64,000 bases of DNA from Pseudoalteromonas aliena SW19 (GCF_014905615.1 NZ_AQGU01000029.1:310001-374000), one strand, 5' to 3'. Shown: positions 36,638 to 46,477, counted from the stretch's first letter. Translations and numbers: made by a program. Notes: a model not told the origin generated them from the letters alone.

Positions 36638-36968
36638 ACCTTAAATTACCCAGTAGAAAAGTTAAAACTGCATCATGCAGTCATTTTCATGCATGTAATT
36701 TAGGTTTAACAGTGATAATGGCTTATTTAATGAGCACTTTATGAATAATGATATAAAAAGAGACAAACGCCGAGTCAAAAAAGTAAATTTCGTGGTGTAG
36801 TTTTGGTTGCTCTATTAAAGTGGCTGTCTAGTTACCACTGTCTAGTTACCACTGAGTAATGAGCGCGCTGCATATTTGCAGCGCTTTTTATTTTAAGGGG
36901 GTCATTTCACCACTTACAGCTTGTTGAATTAAGGAATGAACTAGGATGACACTCATTCTAATTACCAA
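36638..36968. other. junction region with repeat copies
   Basis: Between the Y1 transposase and the secreted-protein gene. It holds the start of the duplicated segment (from 36818), a 14-bp tandem duplication TGTCTAGTTACCAC at about 36825-36852, the second copy of the aldB terminator flank (36858-36926) and a degenerate TAGGATG/CATTCTA hairpin. Confidence 0.7.
36858..36926. repeat. 69-bp repeat copy 2
   Basis: Copy of the aldB terminator flank with a single mismatch to 30215-30283. Confidence 0.88.
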
Positions 36969-37922
36969 TTAGTCCATAGGAATACCGCATGGTGTGTCAG
37001 CGTATATGTAGCATGGGTTTTCGTACCTATCAGAATCCATATGAATACCAAAGTCACCGGATATATCTACAGTTAATGAAGAACCTATTAGACTCTTAGT
37101 GTTAGTTCGAATCTCGATATATTGCCCTTGCAAAAGGCTCGTCAATTTTTGTTTAACAGTTATTCCTAGATTTCCAAACTTATCATTTGGAATTGCGTTA
37201 TCTAGTGAGAATAGAGCTTTACTCCATCCATTAGTTTTAGTGTCTAAATAATTGGCAATATCGCTTCGAAGTTCTGCTTCGAGCTTGTTATTAATGTAGT
37301 TGCTTAATAGTGGAACACTAAAGCCAAAAATACGAGAGTCAACATTAATATTAAGGTTAATAGGGTTTACGTTTATTACTTGTGACTTACCTGTCATAAA
37401 GTCATATTTGGCATCTACCACAATATTGTTAATGGATACATTAGCATATACTTTGGCAATAATTGATGGGACATTTTTAAGTGTATATTTGGCGCGAGCT
37501 TTAAAACCAAAGCCATTAACACGGGCTAAAATTTCACCATTTGAATTAGCTGTAAGTTTAGTAGCTAGATTACCTGTCAGCTCAAAGTTTGTATATCGGT
37601 GTTTAACCGAACCAGAAGCACTACTTCGTAATTGTTCATCAATTTTAGTTCTTAATTTTGACTCAAGCGCGTTTCGCTTATTATATTGCATTTTGAGTAT
37701 GTCATACACCTCATTGCTATTTGCTGATATTGTTACACATTTATTTTTACTGCCAGCTCGAACTGTTAACCGTTCAACTCGCTCACTTTGCATATACTTA
37801 TTCATATTGGACTTTATCCAAAATGGGTCGCATTCATCGATACCATTGGCTTTAACTGGTGTAGTAAGTAATAAAATGGGAGTAAGTACAAGTGGTAAGG
37901 TAAATTTTAAAAGTGTCATCAT
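36969..37922 (-). CDS. secreted protein of unknown function (copy 1)
   Basis: 317 residues with a signal peptide ending PVKA. The mature part has a short Cys-containing N-terminus, a 150-residue beta-rich segment of repeated strand patterns (LTGNLATKLTANSNGEILARVNGFGFKARAKYTL, NINVDSRIFG), and PCYIYADTPCGIP at the end with two Cys. The pattern is reminiscent of lipid-binding TULIP/DUF1439-type folds but I cannot claim membership. Near-identical copy at 47414-48367. Confidence 0.7.
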   Translation of the reverse strand: MMTLLKFTLPLVLTPILLLTTPVKANGIDECDPFWIKSNMNKYMQSERVERLTVRAGSKNKCVTISANSNEVYDILKMQYNKRNALESKLRTKIDEQLRSSASGSVKHRYTNFELTGNLATKLTANSNGEILARVNGFGFKARAKYTLKNVPSIIAKVYANVSINNIVVDAKYDFMTGKSQVINVNPINLNINVDSRIFGFSVPLLSNYINNKLEAELRSDIANYLDTKTNGWSKALFSLDNAIPNDKFGNLGITVKQKLTSLLQGQYIEIRTNTKSLIGSSLTVDISGDFGIHMDSDRYENPCYIYADTPCGIPMD

Positions 37923-38275
37923 TCTCTCCTTAAATAATTACGTTTAAAGTACAGGGACTAATTGCTGCGATCAAGATTTTTTACATTTTTTTCTTTTTGT
38001 TTACAAGGTGAGTCAGCTTTACTTCAGGGGATATCTATATATTTAGCTAACCTGAATCTCGTTTAATAAATGTGGTGCACTTCGACCTTGAATCTGACAA
38101 TACGCAGGTGCGGGGGTACGCGTTGATAAATGTATGATTATAAATGGCCAGAGCGATTGTATGGCACTACGTGTTAGTGATGATAGCCTTTATATCTCGT
38201 AAACAATTAAAGGTCGTAACCCCCAAGTACACAAAAGAGCATCAGGTAAGGTAAAGTCCCCTGATGCTCTTTTAA
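37923..38275. other. upstream region of the secreted-protein gene and end of the duplication
   Basis: The first 175 bases belong to the duplicated segment and contain the gene's ribosome site (AAGGAGAG just upstream of the ATG, minus strand). After 38098 the sequence is unique, with nothing coding, up to the ABC terminator at 38233. Confidence 0.6.
38233..38273 (-). terminator. intrinsic terminator of the ABC exporter operon
   Basis: AAAAGAGCATCAGG (38233-38246) and CCTGATGCTCTTTT (38260-38273) form a 14-bp stem immediately after the permease stop on the minus strand. It can act in both directions. Confidence 0.9.
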
Positions 38276-39796
38276 TCAACGGGTTCGTTTAATGCTCATT
38301 GTTAATAGCAATAATCCACTAGCAATAGCCAAAAAGTAATAAGGCATTCCTGCATCCCAACTCGACTGACTGTTCACGGCTAAAAAGTCTAAATATAACC
38401 CAGCTTGCAGAGGCCCTATATACCAAATAACTAAAAACACGACTTCAAACATTCGCTTTGTTTGCGTAAATGCACCGCAAAAATAGGCTAATGAAACCAT
38501 AAACGAAATAGCCACAAACAATTGTACCAGCAGCAACCACTCCGCCATCACTACGTACCGTGCAATACTACCTAAACACGCTAATGCTAACAGTCCCCAG
38601 CCAGCACTAAAACTCGCCATATTTTGCAATAATGGGGATTGCTTACTGTAAGCCATAATTTCAAAGGTATTTGTTTGCCTCTCTAGCTGCCCTAATGGTG
38701 ATATAACCAATACACACCACAGCAATGAGATAGGTAAAAAAAGGCTCAATAACAGCTCCTGATCAACAAAAGCTTGGCATACATTCAAAGTGACCAACCC
38801 GATGAACCACAGATTTGTTTGCCCTTTGAGCATTAACTTAAACTCTAATCGTAATAAACGTGTAAAAGCGAATGACTTTGTTGCGCCAGCAAATAATCTA
38901 TCGAGTATTCCTGTGACTTTTTCAATTACGCTGACTATTCGCCATGGCTTTTTAGCCTCTTTCAGTGAGCCATTACTGAAACGATCAAAAAATAAAAATG
39001 CTAAACTCAAACCTATTAAGCTGATCATCAACAAAGGCAGCATTCCTAAGAGGTGCACAACACTTGGCTCAAACCCATGCCAAACAAATGTGCTTACAGA
39101 TTCACTCGCTGTTATGCCAACATTGGTGCCACCTTGCTCTGCTGGAAAACGCGCAGCAACCTCCATATCTAAACTTTCAAGCACCGCACCAATGCCTGAC
39201 ACTCCTTCAATGCTTTGCGTTATCGAGCCAATCCACAAGAAAAAATACGCCACATTACCAAAACCACCTTTGAGCCACGTTATCGACTCAAACAAAATAG
39301 CAATAGATGCAATTGCTAATAACAGCGGTAAAACAAACACTAATTGCGGCCAAACAAGTGCCCACATATCAATCTGGTAGCTTTCGCCATAATAAAGTTG
39401 GATCAATACACTACTGAGCAACATCGCCAATACAATTGAAAGCAAAATCAGTACATTTACTCCCCACTTAGCGAATAAAAAAGCCTGTTTGCTAATCGAC
39501 GTTGCTGCAATAAGCTCACACGTTTTTGATTGCCTATCTAACTCAAGTGCATTTTTAACTAAGTAAAAACAAATAATTGGTAAGAACATGACATTCAGCA
39601 TCGCTAAACATACGCCAATCCACGCGCTGTTATAAATCCCGCGGTAGCCATTAATAACCAATGTTTGGTACTGTGCATCAGGGGATGGAAAATACAATAA
39701 CGTTAATACAGACATAGCCAACAAGGTCACCATATAACTTTGTTGGCGTGTACGTTGTTTAAAGTCAGCTACCATACATTGCCAAATCTGTTTCAT
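38276..39796 (-). CDS. ABC-2-type exporter permease
   Basis: 506 residues with 10-12 hydrophobic helices. Short TM1 preceded by VADFKQRTRQQS, large loop between TM1 and TM2, and ELDRQSKTCELIAATSISKQAFLFAKW, typical of the permease half of ABC-2 exporters seen with M1 peptidase domains, but here with no peptidase half. Start codon overlaps the ATPase stop (TAATG), so the two are co-translated. Exported substrate unknown. Confidence 0.85.
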   Translation of the reverse strand: MKQIWQCMVADFKQRTRQQSYMVTLLAMSVLTLLYFPSPDAQYQTLVINGYRGIYNSAWIGVCLAMLNVMFLPIICFYLVKNALELDRQSKTCELIAATSISKQAFLFAKWGVNVLILLSIVLAMLLSSVLIQLYYGESYQIDMWALVWPQLVFVLPLLLAIASIAILFESITWLKGGFGNVAYFFLWIGSITQSIEGVSGIGAVLESLDMEVAARFPAEQGGTNVGITASESVSTFVWHGFEPSVVHLLGMLPLLMISLIGLSLAFLFFDRFSNGSLKEAKKPWRIVSVIEKVTGILDRLFAGATKSFAFTRLLRLEFKLMLKGQTNLWFIGLVTLNVCQAFVDQELLLSLFLPISLLWCVLVISPLGQLERQTNTFEIMAYSKQSPLLQNMASFSAGWGLLALACLGSIARYVVMAEWLLLVQLFVAISFMVSLAYFCGAFTQTKRMFEVVFLVIWYIGPLQAGLYLDFLAVNSQSSWDAGMPYYFLAIASGLLLLTMSIKRTR

Positions 39797-40701
39797 TAAC
39801 TGATCCTCACTGCGCTGTGAGATACTGATTGATCGCTGGTAAAATACAAGTAAGCATCTTCGAGTGATGCCGCCCGTACCGTAGCTTTAGAGTCAGGACA
39901 ATGATCCGCAACAAGGTTTAATTCAAGCTTTCCTTCTTTTCGAATGCTGTGGCTAACAATATACTCATGCTGGATCTGTTTCAGCTCCGATGGTTCAACC
40001 GTTAGTGTCCAGCATTTATCAGCCACTTTTTGCTGTAATACATCTGCTGTTGCTGATTGGATAAGCGTGCCACCGCGCATAATTACAATGCGATCCGCAA
40101 TCGATTCAACATCTGACACAATATGCGTAGAGAAGATAATGCAACGATCCGCCGCAAGCTCGGTCAATAACTGTCTAAAGTTAGCGCGTTCATGCGGATC
40201 AAGACCAACTGTCGGCTCGTCAATGATCAATAATTTAGGATCATTTAATAACGCCTGCGCAATTCCAATGCGTTGTTTCATACCTCCAGAGTAGCCTTTT
40301 AGCGGCTGGTGCGCGGCGTGAGTTAAATTAAGTTTATTTAGTAAATCATCAATAACACTCTTGGCATGGGAACTTTCAAGCCCTTTAAGCCCTGCCATGT
40401 ATTGCAAAAACTCAATACCCGACAGCTGTTCATACACGCCAAAATATTGAGGTAAATAGCCCAGCTCTTTGCGTAACAATTGTGGTGATTTAACAATATC
40501 TTGGCCTTGCCATAAAATGACACCTTGTGTTGGCTTAGTAATGGTAGCCAGAATTCTCATCAAACTAGATTTTCCTGCTCCATTAGGGCCTAACAAGGCT
40601 AAAATACCAGGTTCAACTTGCAACGATAATGTATTAATTGCGCATTTTGCATCTTTGCTTTTATTATATTGATGACGTAATGATTGAATATCTAATAGCA
40701 T
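39796..40701 (-). CDS. ABC exporter ATP-binding protein
   Basis: 301 residues. Walker A GPNGAGKSSL, Q-loop GYLPQYFGVY, signature YSGGMKQRIG, Walker B LLIIDEPTVGLDPHE and H-loop STHIV. NatA/CcmA-type ATPase that energises the downstream permease. Followed by the permease with a one-base stop/start overlap. Confidence 0.92.
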   Translation of the reverse strand: MLLDIQSLRHQYNKSKDAKCAINTLSLQVEPGILALLGPNGAGKSSLMRILATITKPTQGVILWQGQDIVKSPQLLRKELGYLPQYFGVYEQLSGIEFLQYMAGLKGLESSHAKSVIDDLLNKLNLTHAAHQPLKGYSGGMKQRIGIAQALLNDPKLLIIDEPTVGLDPHERANFRQLLTELAADRCIIFSTHIVSDVESIADRIVIMRGGTLIQSATADVLQQKVADKCWTLTVEPSELKQIQHEYIVSHSIRKEGKLELNLVADHCPDSKATVRAASLEDAYLYFTSDQSVSHSAVRIS

Positions 40702-40915
40702 GAGTGTCTATTCCTAATTAAGTTACACTCATTCAGCAAATATTAAGCCATATAAATAGCAATTAATAATCAATAACTTAAATTTTAAAACTTTTAAATA
40801 AACAATATTGAATAACAACTCTCACCAAATAATGGCGAAAAGCATCAACGTGATAAGTTAGGGTCTTTCTCACCCGCTGATGCATGTAACTTATTCAGCC
40901 TAACCACTGTAAAAA

Positions 40916-42091
40916 CTAAAACAAACTTTGATACTGATCTATTAGATAATCTGTGTAAGCAATATCGCCACGATAACGCGATAAATGCGTGGTATCACGG
41001 TACATTTGCGGGGTTATTTGCGGTATATTTTGATGGTTTTTCAGCTTAATACCAGTAGCTTGTTCTATTTGCGTAATTACCTCAGCTAAACGTTTTTCTG
41101 CCTCTGGTGTTGTTTTTATCCACTTGCTGTTTTTTGGCAGCATGATCACTTCAACGTTCTCAGATACACGTTGAAAGTTTTTTACAATGTTAATAAAGTG
41201 ATCAACTAATAATGGCTCAAAATGAAGCTGCTCTATATCGGCACTATTAATGCGACTGAGGCGGTCATTTCTCATTGCGTTATCGGTTTGCGTAACGCGG
41301 TAATAGTCGTTAAATATGGCTAATGTTTCTGCTGAACGCTCTTGTGGAATAGTCCCGCCACCTTGCCATTCATAGCTCCATTCTACCGGCTTATGATCAG
41401 GGTATTCTTCATCAAACTTCTGACCAAGCAATCGCCCTAAGCGACGACGTTGCGCAATAGTTTCATCATCATCTTTAAACGTTTGATGTGACTGAGGAGG
41501 AAACATCCCTCGGCCAAAAAAGCTGGTGATCATTTCAGCTGATATATTACCGCGCAAATACTTTATATTGAATAACCGTACGCCACGAGTAAGATCATTT
41601 TTTGCAATTTCCATTAACTCCTCGTCATTGGCAAGCAACGTTAAAAACGAGTCTAAAACTGGCGCAGCTCTATCCCAGCGTGTTTGCGTGGTTTGAAACG
41701 GATTAAACTCAATCATGGTTAGCTTTATTCTGCGATCTTCTTTGATAAATTCATCCGCAATACGCCGTGACAAAAAATCTTGAAAATATGGGTTTAGCCC
41801 ACCAAAGCCATAATTAAACGATTTAACCTGCTTACCCCGCAGCGCTAAATCAGCATCAAATTTTCGCGGCGAAAACCCAGCTCGCGTCATTGATGAACCA
41901 AAAAACATCACAACATCGTTTGGTTCTTTCACTATCTGTGGCAAAGCCGCCCGTGACTCAGTGACCCTGCCTAATACGCCTTGTGAATTTGCCCCCATCC
42001 CATGCAAAATAAGATGAATACTGATAAGTGCGAAAGCCATACATAAGCCAATAACAAGAATCGACTTTCCATATAATTTTTGTGATGTCAT
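40916..42091 (-). CDS. membrane-anchored SGNH-like partner of MBOAT acyltransferase
   Basis: About 391 residues. One N-terminal membrane helix (SILVIGLCMAFALISIHLIL), then a periplasmic domain with VVMFFGSSMTRAGFSP, resembling the GDS(x) block of SGNH hydrolases with Ser in GSS, and a distal YRDTTHLSRYRG carrying Asp and His as in AlgX/AlgJ-type proteins. With the MBOAT protein it likely acylates an exported polysaccharide or other envelope acceptor. ATG 42091 has AAGG upstream; ATG 42136 would overlap the MBOAT gene further. Confidence 0.75.
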   Translation of the reverse strand: MTSQKLYGKSILVIGLCMAFALISIHLILHGMGANSQGVLGRVTESRAALPQIVKEPNDVVMFFGSSMTRAGFSPRKFDADLALRGKQVKSFNYGFGGLNPYFQDFLSRRIADEFIKEDRRIKLTMIEFNPFQTTQTRWDRAAPVLDSFLTLLANDEELMEIAKNDLTRGVRLFNIKYLRGNISAEMITSFFGRGMFPPQSHQTFKDDDETIAQRRRLGRLLGQKFDEEYPDHKPVEWSYEWQGGGTIPQERSAETLAIFNDYYRVTQTDNAMRNDRLSRINSADIEQLHFEPLLVDHFINIVKNFQRVSENVEVIMLPKNSKWIKTTPEAEKRLAEVITQIEQATGIKLKNHQNIPQITPQMYRDTTHLSRYRGDIAYTDYLIDQYQSLF

Positions 42092-42110
42092 TGTTGCTGT
42101 ACCTTGATGA

Positions 42111-43523
42111 TTAGAATTGGAAATAGATAAACTCATTACTTGGCTCCCCGATAAATAAACACACGCCTTGCCCTAACATCATTAACAGCCAAAATAGCCA
42201 GGGTTTATTTTCCAGCTTGTCAGCGCCCTTTATTACGTAAAAATCCATAATATGTACAAGTAGCACCCATATACTGGTCATTACAAAAATAGTCATTGCG
42301 TTGCTTCCTGCTGCTATTGTTGAATTAAATACATGTAAATTAGTAATAATATCTATGGCAGAAGTTAAGTCGTTGGCTGCAAAAAATACCCAACCTATAA
42401 GGACTAAATAAAACGTGATGGCCCACTTAATAAAAGTAACAAGCAGCGCGTTGGATTGATTAAAACGTGCAAATATTTTCAACCCTGCTAAATAATGCGT
42501 GACAGTAATAATAGCGCCATGAAATGCGCCCCATGCAACAAAGGTCCACGCCGCACCATGCCATAAACCACCCAATAGCATAGTTAAAAACACATTGCGG
42601 GTACGGTTATTATTTCTGTTTCCGCCTAATGAGATATATAAATAATCGCGTAACCATGTAGAGAGGGAAATATGCCAACGACGCCAAAAATCAACCGGTG
42701 AAAGCGCAAAATAAGGCACTCTAAAGTTCAATGGGATACTAAAACCAAGTATCAGCGCAATACCAATTGCTATATCGGTATAGCCCGAAAAATCGCCATA
42801 GATTTGCCCTGCAAATGCCAGTACTCCAGTCCAAAGTTCAAGCGTGCTAATAGGGCCTTTTGCTTCAAAAGCATGTTGCGCTGGGATAGCTAATATATCA
42901 GCCCCCGTTTTCTTGATAAGCCCAACAGTGATCAGTAAGAAGCCATGTTTTACAGCCGTATATTTAGGTAATGCGATGGCGTGCATTTGTGGCAATATAT
43001 GGCTTGCACGAAGAATAGGCCCTGCAACCAATTGAGGAAAAAACGATAACGCAGCAACAAATTCAACTAGACCTTTACGTGGCTTCATGTCGCCACGATA
43101 AACATCAATGGTGTAACTTAAACTTTGAAAAGTATAAAAAGAAATACCAACGGGCAACACCCAACCTAATGTTTCAATAGAGGCATTGTAACCAAGCGAA
43201 GATAACAACTCAGACACAGAGTTAAGTGCAAAATCGGCATATTTAAACACTGCAAGTAAACCTAAATTAAGCACCACAGATAAAGTCACCCATTGCTTTT
43301 TACGTTGCAGCGTTGATGCTTTATAAATAGCTTGGGCAATAAAGTAATCGGCTACCCCACTGCCTACCAACAATGGAATAAAACTATAATTCCACGCGCC
43401 GTAAAATACTAAGCTACCAACTAAAATTAAGTACACTTTGGGTTTTTGTTTTAAAAACACAAACCCGTAAAACAAAATAAAAATGGCAAAAAACCAAAAG
43501 AATATGGGGGTATTAAAGATCAT
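42111..43523 (-). CDS. MBOAT-family O-acyltransferase
   Basis: 470 residues with about 11 helices, AlgI/DltB type. Conserved QSLSYTIDVYRGDMKP, PVDFWRRWHISLSTWLRDYLYI and the catalytic-His segment GLWHGAAWTFVAWG. It moves an acyl group across the inner membrane to a periplasmic acceptor, normally with an SGNH partner such as the next gene. ATG 43523 follows GAAGGTG and starts the family N-terminus. No polysaccharide-synthesis genes are adjacent, so the acceptor is unknown. Confidence 0.88.
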   Translation of the reverse strand: MIFNTPIFFWFFAIFILFYGFVFLKQKPKVYLILVGSLVFYGAWNYSFIPLLVGSGVADYFIAQAIYKASTLQRKKQWVTLSVVLNLGLLAVFKYADFALNSVSELLSSLGYNASIETLGWVLPVGISFYTFQSLSYTIDVYRGDMKPRKGLVEFVAALSFFPQLVAGPILRASHILPQMHAIALPKYTAVKHGFLLITVGLIKKTGADILAIPAQHAFEAKGPISTLELWTGVLAFAGQIYGDFSGYTDIAIGIALILGFSIPLNFRVPYFALSPVDFWRRWHISLSTWLRDYLYISLGGNRNNNRTRNVFLTMLLGGLWHGAAWTFVAWGAFHGAIITVTHYLAGLKIFARFNQSNALLVTFIKWAITFYLVLIGWVFFAANDLTSAIDIITNLHVFNSTIAAGSNAMTIFVMTSIWVLLVHIMDFYVIKGADKLENKPWLFWLLMMLGQGVCLFIGEPSNEFIYFQF

Positions 43524-43750
43524 GGTGTCACCTTCGTTGTTATTTCTTGTGTGATATGTGTTCTTTGATAAGGAATATTTGGGTATAAACACACTATTTC
43601 CTTTATTTAGAACGAGTTTGGCTAACCCACTAAAAGTAGGGTGAAAATCAATCAACAATTAATTGAAGTAATTTAAATAAACGTGATGCAGGCTAAATAA
43701 AGCCAATCGACTTAAAGCACGCTAAGGTGGTAAGTGAAGTAAGATATAGA

Positions 43751-45292
43751 TCATTCGCGTGCGCCATTAGCTATTAGTAGCGCTTTAATTGACTCAGTAC
43801 GCGCACGATTTAGAGGCGAGCGTCGCTGATAACCGTCAGAAACCCCTGTCGTAACTGCTAAGTTAACATCAGCTCCGCGTGCAACTAATAATTGGCTCAT
43901 GTCGTAAAAACCAAAATACGCTGCATTGATAAGCGGTGTTTCATCTCGCGGCACAATTGCATTTATATCAGCGCCGTTATCTAACAATAGCGTTGCCAGT
44001 TCAATATTATTACTCATCGCAGCGACTATCAGCGGGTTACCATCACCACTTGATGACTGATTTACATCAGCACCTAAGTCAATCAATGCCTGTGTCATTG
44101 CTTTGTTATTTTGTTTCACCGCAATCATCAACGCAGTGCCATCGCCAATAACTGGCACGTTAATATCAACCCCATCATTTTTCAGTGCTTTAATTGCGCC
44201 AATGTCATTACGAGTAACGGCATCAATCAGTAAGGTACTTTCAAATTGCGGTAATAGTGAGTAATGTCGAGCATCAACGACGGTGTGTTTAATGCTGACT
44301 TTAGGTGAAAAGGCCTGTGTAGCTTGAATTGTGGTGACTGTTAGCCCTGCACAAACCAGCATAATGATCGTGATACGTGGCTTTTTAAATTGCTTGTTTT
44401 CTAAAACCGCGCCGATACGATAATTCAGCTCTTTTTTCTTACTAAATAGTCCCATTGCCAACACGCTCCGCTGCTCCATCACCATTAATTTTGCACAATC
44501 AATCAGTGACTGCGCGTATTGCTGCGTATTTTTAATTTCGTTCACTGCGCGTAAATCACACGCTATTTCACGCTCTACATGAATTTGCTTATTAAGCAGG
44601 CGGATCACTGGGCTCCACCAAAATAAGATAGCAATGATCTCCTGAAATAAGCCAAACCAGTTATCTTTACGTTTTATATGCGCGTTTTCGTGGAGCACTA
44701 TCGCCAGTAATTGCTCATGCTTGAGTTGTTCAGTAATGCTTTTTGGAAGGATGATTTTAGGTTGCTTAAACCCAATAACCAAAGGCGAGGATACTTTGCT
44801 TGAAGTATAAACATCTGTATTAATATGGGCCGATAAGTGCGGCGCTTTTTCTATCGTAGAGCGGAGTAAGTTTCGTGTTTGCATATATGACGATAACACC
44901 GTAAATCCACGCCATATACTACCTATAAACCAAAGTAGGACACCAATACTGAGTAAAAATGAGAAGTTAAATACAATCTCACTGGGTAAATGCCAGTTAC
45001 TCTCCTGATCACTCATAGCGACTTTATTATCAGTTGCTGAAAAGTTATCTTCTATTTTTGAATCAACCGATTGCGCAACTGAATTTATAACGCTTGAAGT
45101 TTTATCTGCATCCATTGTGATCAAAGTGAAGGGGATGACTGTTGCGACAATAAATGCCGTCATCCATAACCAACTGCGCAGCTCCGCACTCGATGGTACA
45201 CATTTATTAATCAACGCAATTCCCAATAAAAGGATAAAACCAATAACAAGGTGGTGAAATGCCAACGTTGTTAATAAAGTATATTCAATCAT
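43751..45292 (-). CDS. BlaR1/MecR1-type M56 peptidase with periplasmic ankyrin repeats
   Basis: About 513 residues. Three N-terminal helices, a cytosolic M56 zinc-peptidase loop with LHENAHIKRKDNW (His202, Glu203, His206) and a fourth helix near residues 307-325. In place of the usual penicillin-binding sensor domain, the C-terminal 170 residues are four to five ankyrin repeats (DGTALMIAVKQNNKA, DGNPLIVAAMSNNIE, DETPLINAAYFGFYD). Topology puts these outside the cytoplasm. BlaI lies 29 bases upstream, so a signal should trigger BlaI cleavage. Confidence 0.85.
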   Translation of the reverse strand: MIEYTLLTTLAFHHLVIGFILLLGIALINKCVPSSAELRSWLWMTAFIVATVIPFTLITMDADKTSSVINSVAQSVDSKIEDNFSATDNKVAMSDQESNWHLPSEIVFNFSFLLSIGVLLWFIGSIWRGFTVLSSYMQTRNLLRSTIEKAPHLSAHINTDVYTSSKVSSPLVIGFKQPKIILPKSITEQLKHEQLLAIVLHENAHIKRKDNWFGLFQEIIAILFWWSPVIRLLNKQIHVEREIACDLRAVNEIKNTQQYAQSLIDCAKLMVMEQRSVLAMGLFSKKKELNYRIGAVLENKQFKKPRITIIMLVCAGLTVTTIQATQAFSPKVSIKHTVVDARHYSLLPQFESTLLIDAVTRNDIGAIKALKNDGVDINVPVIGDGTALMIAVKQNNKAMTQALIDLGADVNQSSSGDGNPLIVAAMSNNIELATLLLDNGADINAIVPRDETPLINAAYFGFYDMSQLLVARGADVNLAVTTGVSDGYQRRSPLNRARTESIKALLIANGARE

Positions 45293-45321
45293 CATAGCCT
45301 TGGCGTCCTTATCTTGGTTTG

Positions 45322-45702
45322 TTAGTCTTTACTTTGGTCGACTTTACGTTGCAGCGCTTCTAGATCATCAAGGTCTATGTCGGTCTCTTGCATTAAGTGT
45401 TGCGCCAACACCTTGGGTGAGCCACCAAAAAACTTGTTTAACATTGAGGTTAATGCACTTTGTCGGGCCTCTTTTTGAGTGATTTTAGGGATATAAATAA
45501 ACGCTTTACCCTCTTTTCTAAAATCAGCATAGCCTTTTTCAGTAAGGATCTTACACAGGGTTTGTGTTGTGGTGTAAGCCGTTTGCTTCTCTTTTGATAG
45601 TTCATCCGTTATGTCGCGCACAGATGCTTCACCATTTTTCCAAAGCACTTCCATAATACTTTGCTCACCATCAGTAAGCTGGTTTGATTTATTTCTAGCC
45701 AT
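45322..45702 (-). CDS. BlaI/MecI-family repressor
   Basis: 126 residues. Winged helix with LTDGEQSIMEVLWKNGEASVRDITDEL and KQTAYTTTQTLCKILTEKGYADF. Dimeric repressor, inactivated by proteolysis by the adjacent M56 protein. Two identical palindromes upstream of its start are the likely operators, implying autoregulation of the pair. Confidence 0.93.
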   Translation of the reverse strand: MARNKSNQLTDGEQSIMEVLWKNGEASVRDITDELSKEKQTAYTTTQTLCKILTEKGYADFRKEGKAFIYIPKITQKEARQSALTSMLNKFFGGSPKVLAQHLMQETDIDLDDLEALQRKVDQSKD

Positions 45703-45727
45703 CGTATTTAACCCTTTCTTTTAATCT

Positions 45728-45741
45728 ACTAATTAATTAGT
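45728..45741. promoter_or_regulatory. BlaI operator 1
   Basis: ACTAATTAATTAGT, a perfect 14-bp palindrome 26 bases upstream of the repressor start; identical to the second site 49 bases away. Confidence 0.85.
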
Positions 45742-45776
45742 TTTAAATACTATAGCGCGCATAATTTCATCTATCA

Positions 45777-45790
45777 ACTAATTAATTAGT
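45777..45790. promoter_or_regulatory. BlaI operator 2
   Basis: Second exact copy of ACTAATTAATTAGT. Centre-to-centre distance from the first is 49 bp, so two dimers would bind the same promoter region. Confidence 0.85.
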
Positions 45791-46440
45791 TTTTAAACAA
45801 GCGACCACTTAACAGCCATTGAAGATGCTAATAGCAAGCTACAAATAATTAGTTGATGATTTGTAAATAATACATCTATGTTCTAGACCTAAAGAGTACC
45901 TATCAAATGGAGCACTTTTATGCCGACAACAAATACGGTTGATAAAAACACAGAGTTTGCCCGCTGTTTGCAATGTAATAAGATAAATACATTCGCTGCA
46001 TTTCATTAAAGTTAGGATGATACCCATTCTAACTGTTACGTAAATTATCAATTAAAGCAGGGCGTTAAGTAAAACTTATAAATAATGAATTACGCAAAAA
46101 ACTGAGCAATGCAGACAAAATGAAAGTAAAAATAGATAGCCAAATCGGACGACGATAGCTGTTTATTATAGGACGGCAAACGACTCGGCTGTATTGAACC
46201 AGCTTTTCTTTAGGTAAAAAGTGCAATATTACAGTGAATAAAGGCATGAATAAATTGACCTTACGGAGCCAAGCGAAAGTGAATGCCTTTAGTTTGCGCT
46301 GCGGCAACTGTATTGCCTTGTTCATAATATAGAAAAACTGCAAAACACGATGCATTAAGAAGGGGAAGGCCTTTTAACCTCAAATAAGCCACTCAGACAC
46401 CTGTAATCCCTTCCAAAACGCCAATTAAAACAACACCAAA
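45791..46440. other. non-coding region ahead of leader copy A
   Basis: No convincing gene. A TTAGGATG...CATTCTAA imperfect hairpin lies at 46012-46032. From about 46075 the sequence resembles the stretches upstream of leader copies B and D, including a GGCATGAATAAATTGACCTTACG segment shared with D. Open frames on the minus strand here lie inside this repeat and are not credible genes. Confidence 0.5.
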
Positions 46441-46477
46441 CACCTACTTTATATTCTGCATAAAATACAGTAATCGA

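Larger units (their letters stand above)
36818..38098. repeat. 1.28-kb segmental duplication, copy 1
   Basis: Matches 47289-48539 almost base for base, including one complete gene and its flanks. Differences are a few substitutions and small indels (for example a 4-bp indel near 38030). Both edges coincide with mobile-element debris. Confidence 0.92.

Noticed and set aside
37300-37947. Long plus-strand frame antisense to the secreted-protein gene (also 47745-48392)
   Set aside because: It is the shadow of a gene with a signal peptide and normal codon pattern; the antisense product is low-complexity and has no ribosome site.
38790-39380. 196-codon plus-strand frame inside the ABC permease gene
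   Set aside because: Antisense shadow; the minus-strand permease is continuous, with membrane helices and overlap with the ATPase gene.
46065-46355. 96-codon minus-strand frame ahead of leader copy A
   Set aside because: It lies within the repeat-related region, and the equivalent frame is not kept in the related stretches before copies B and D.
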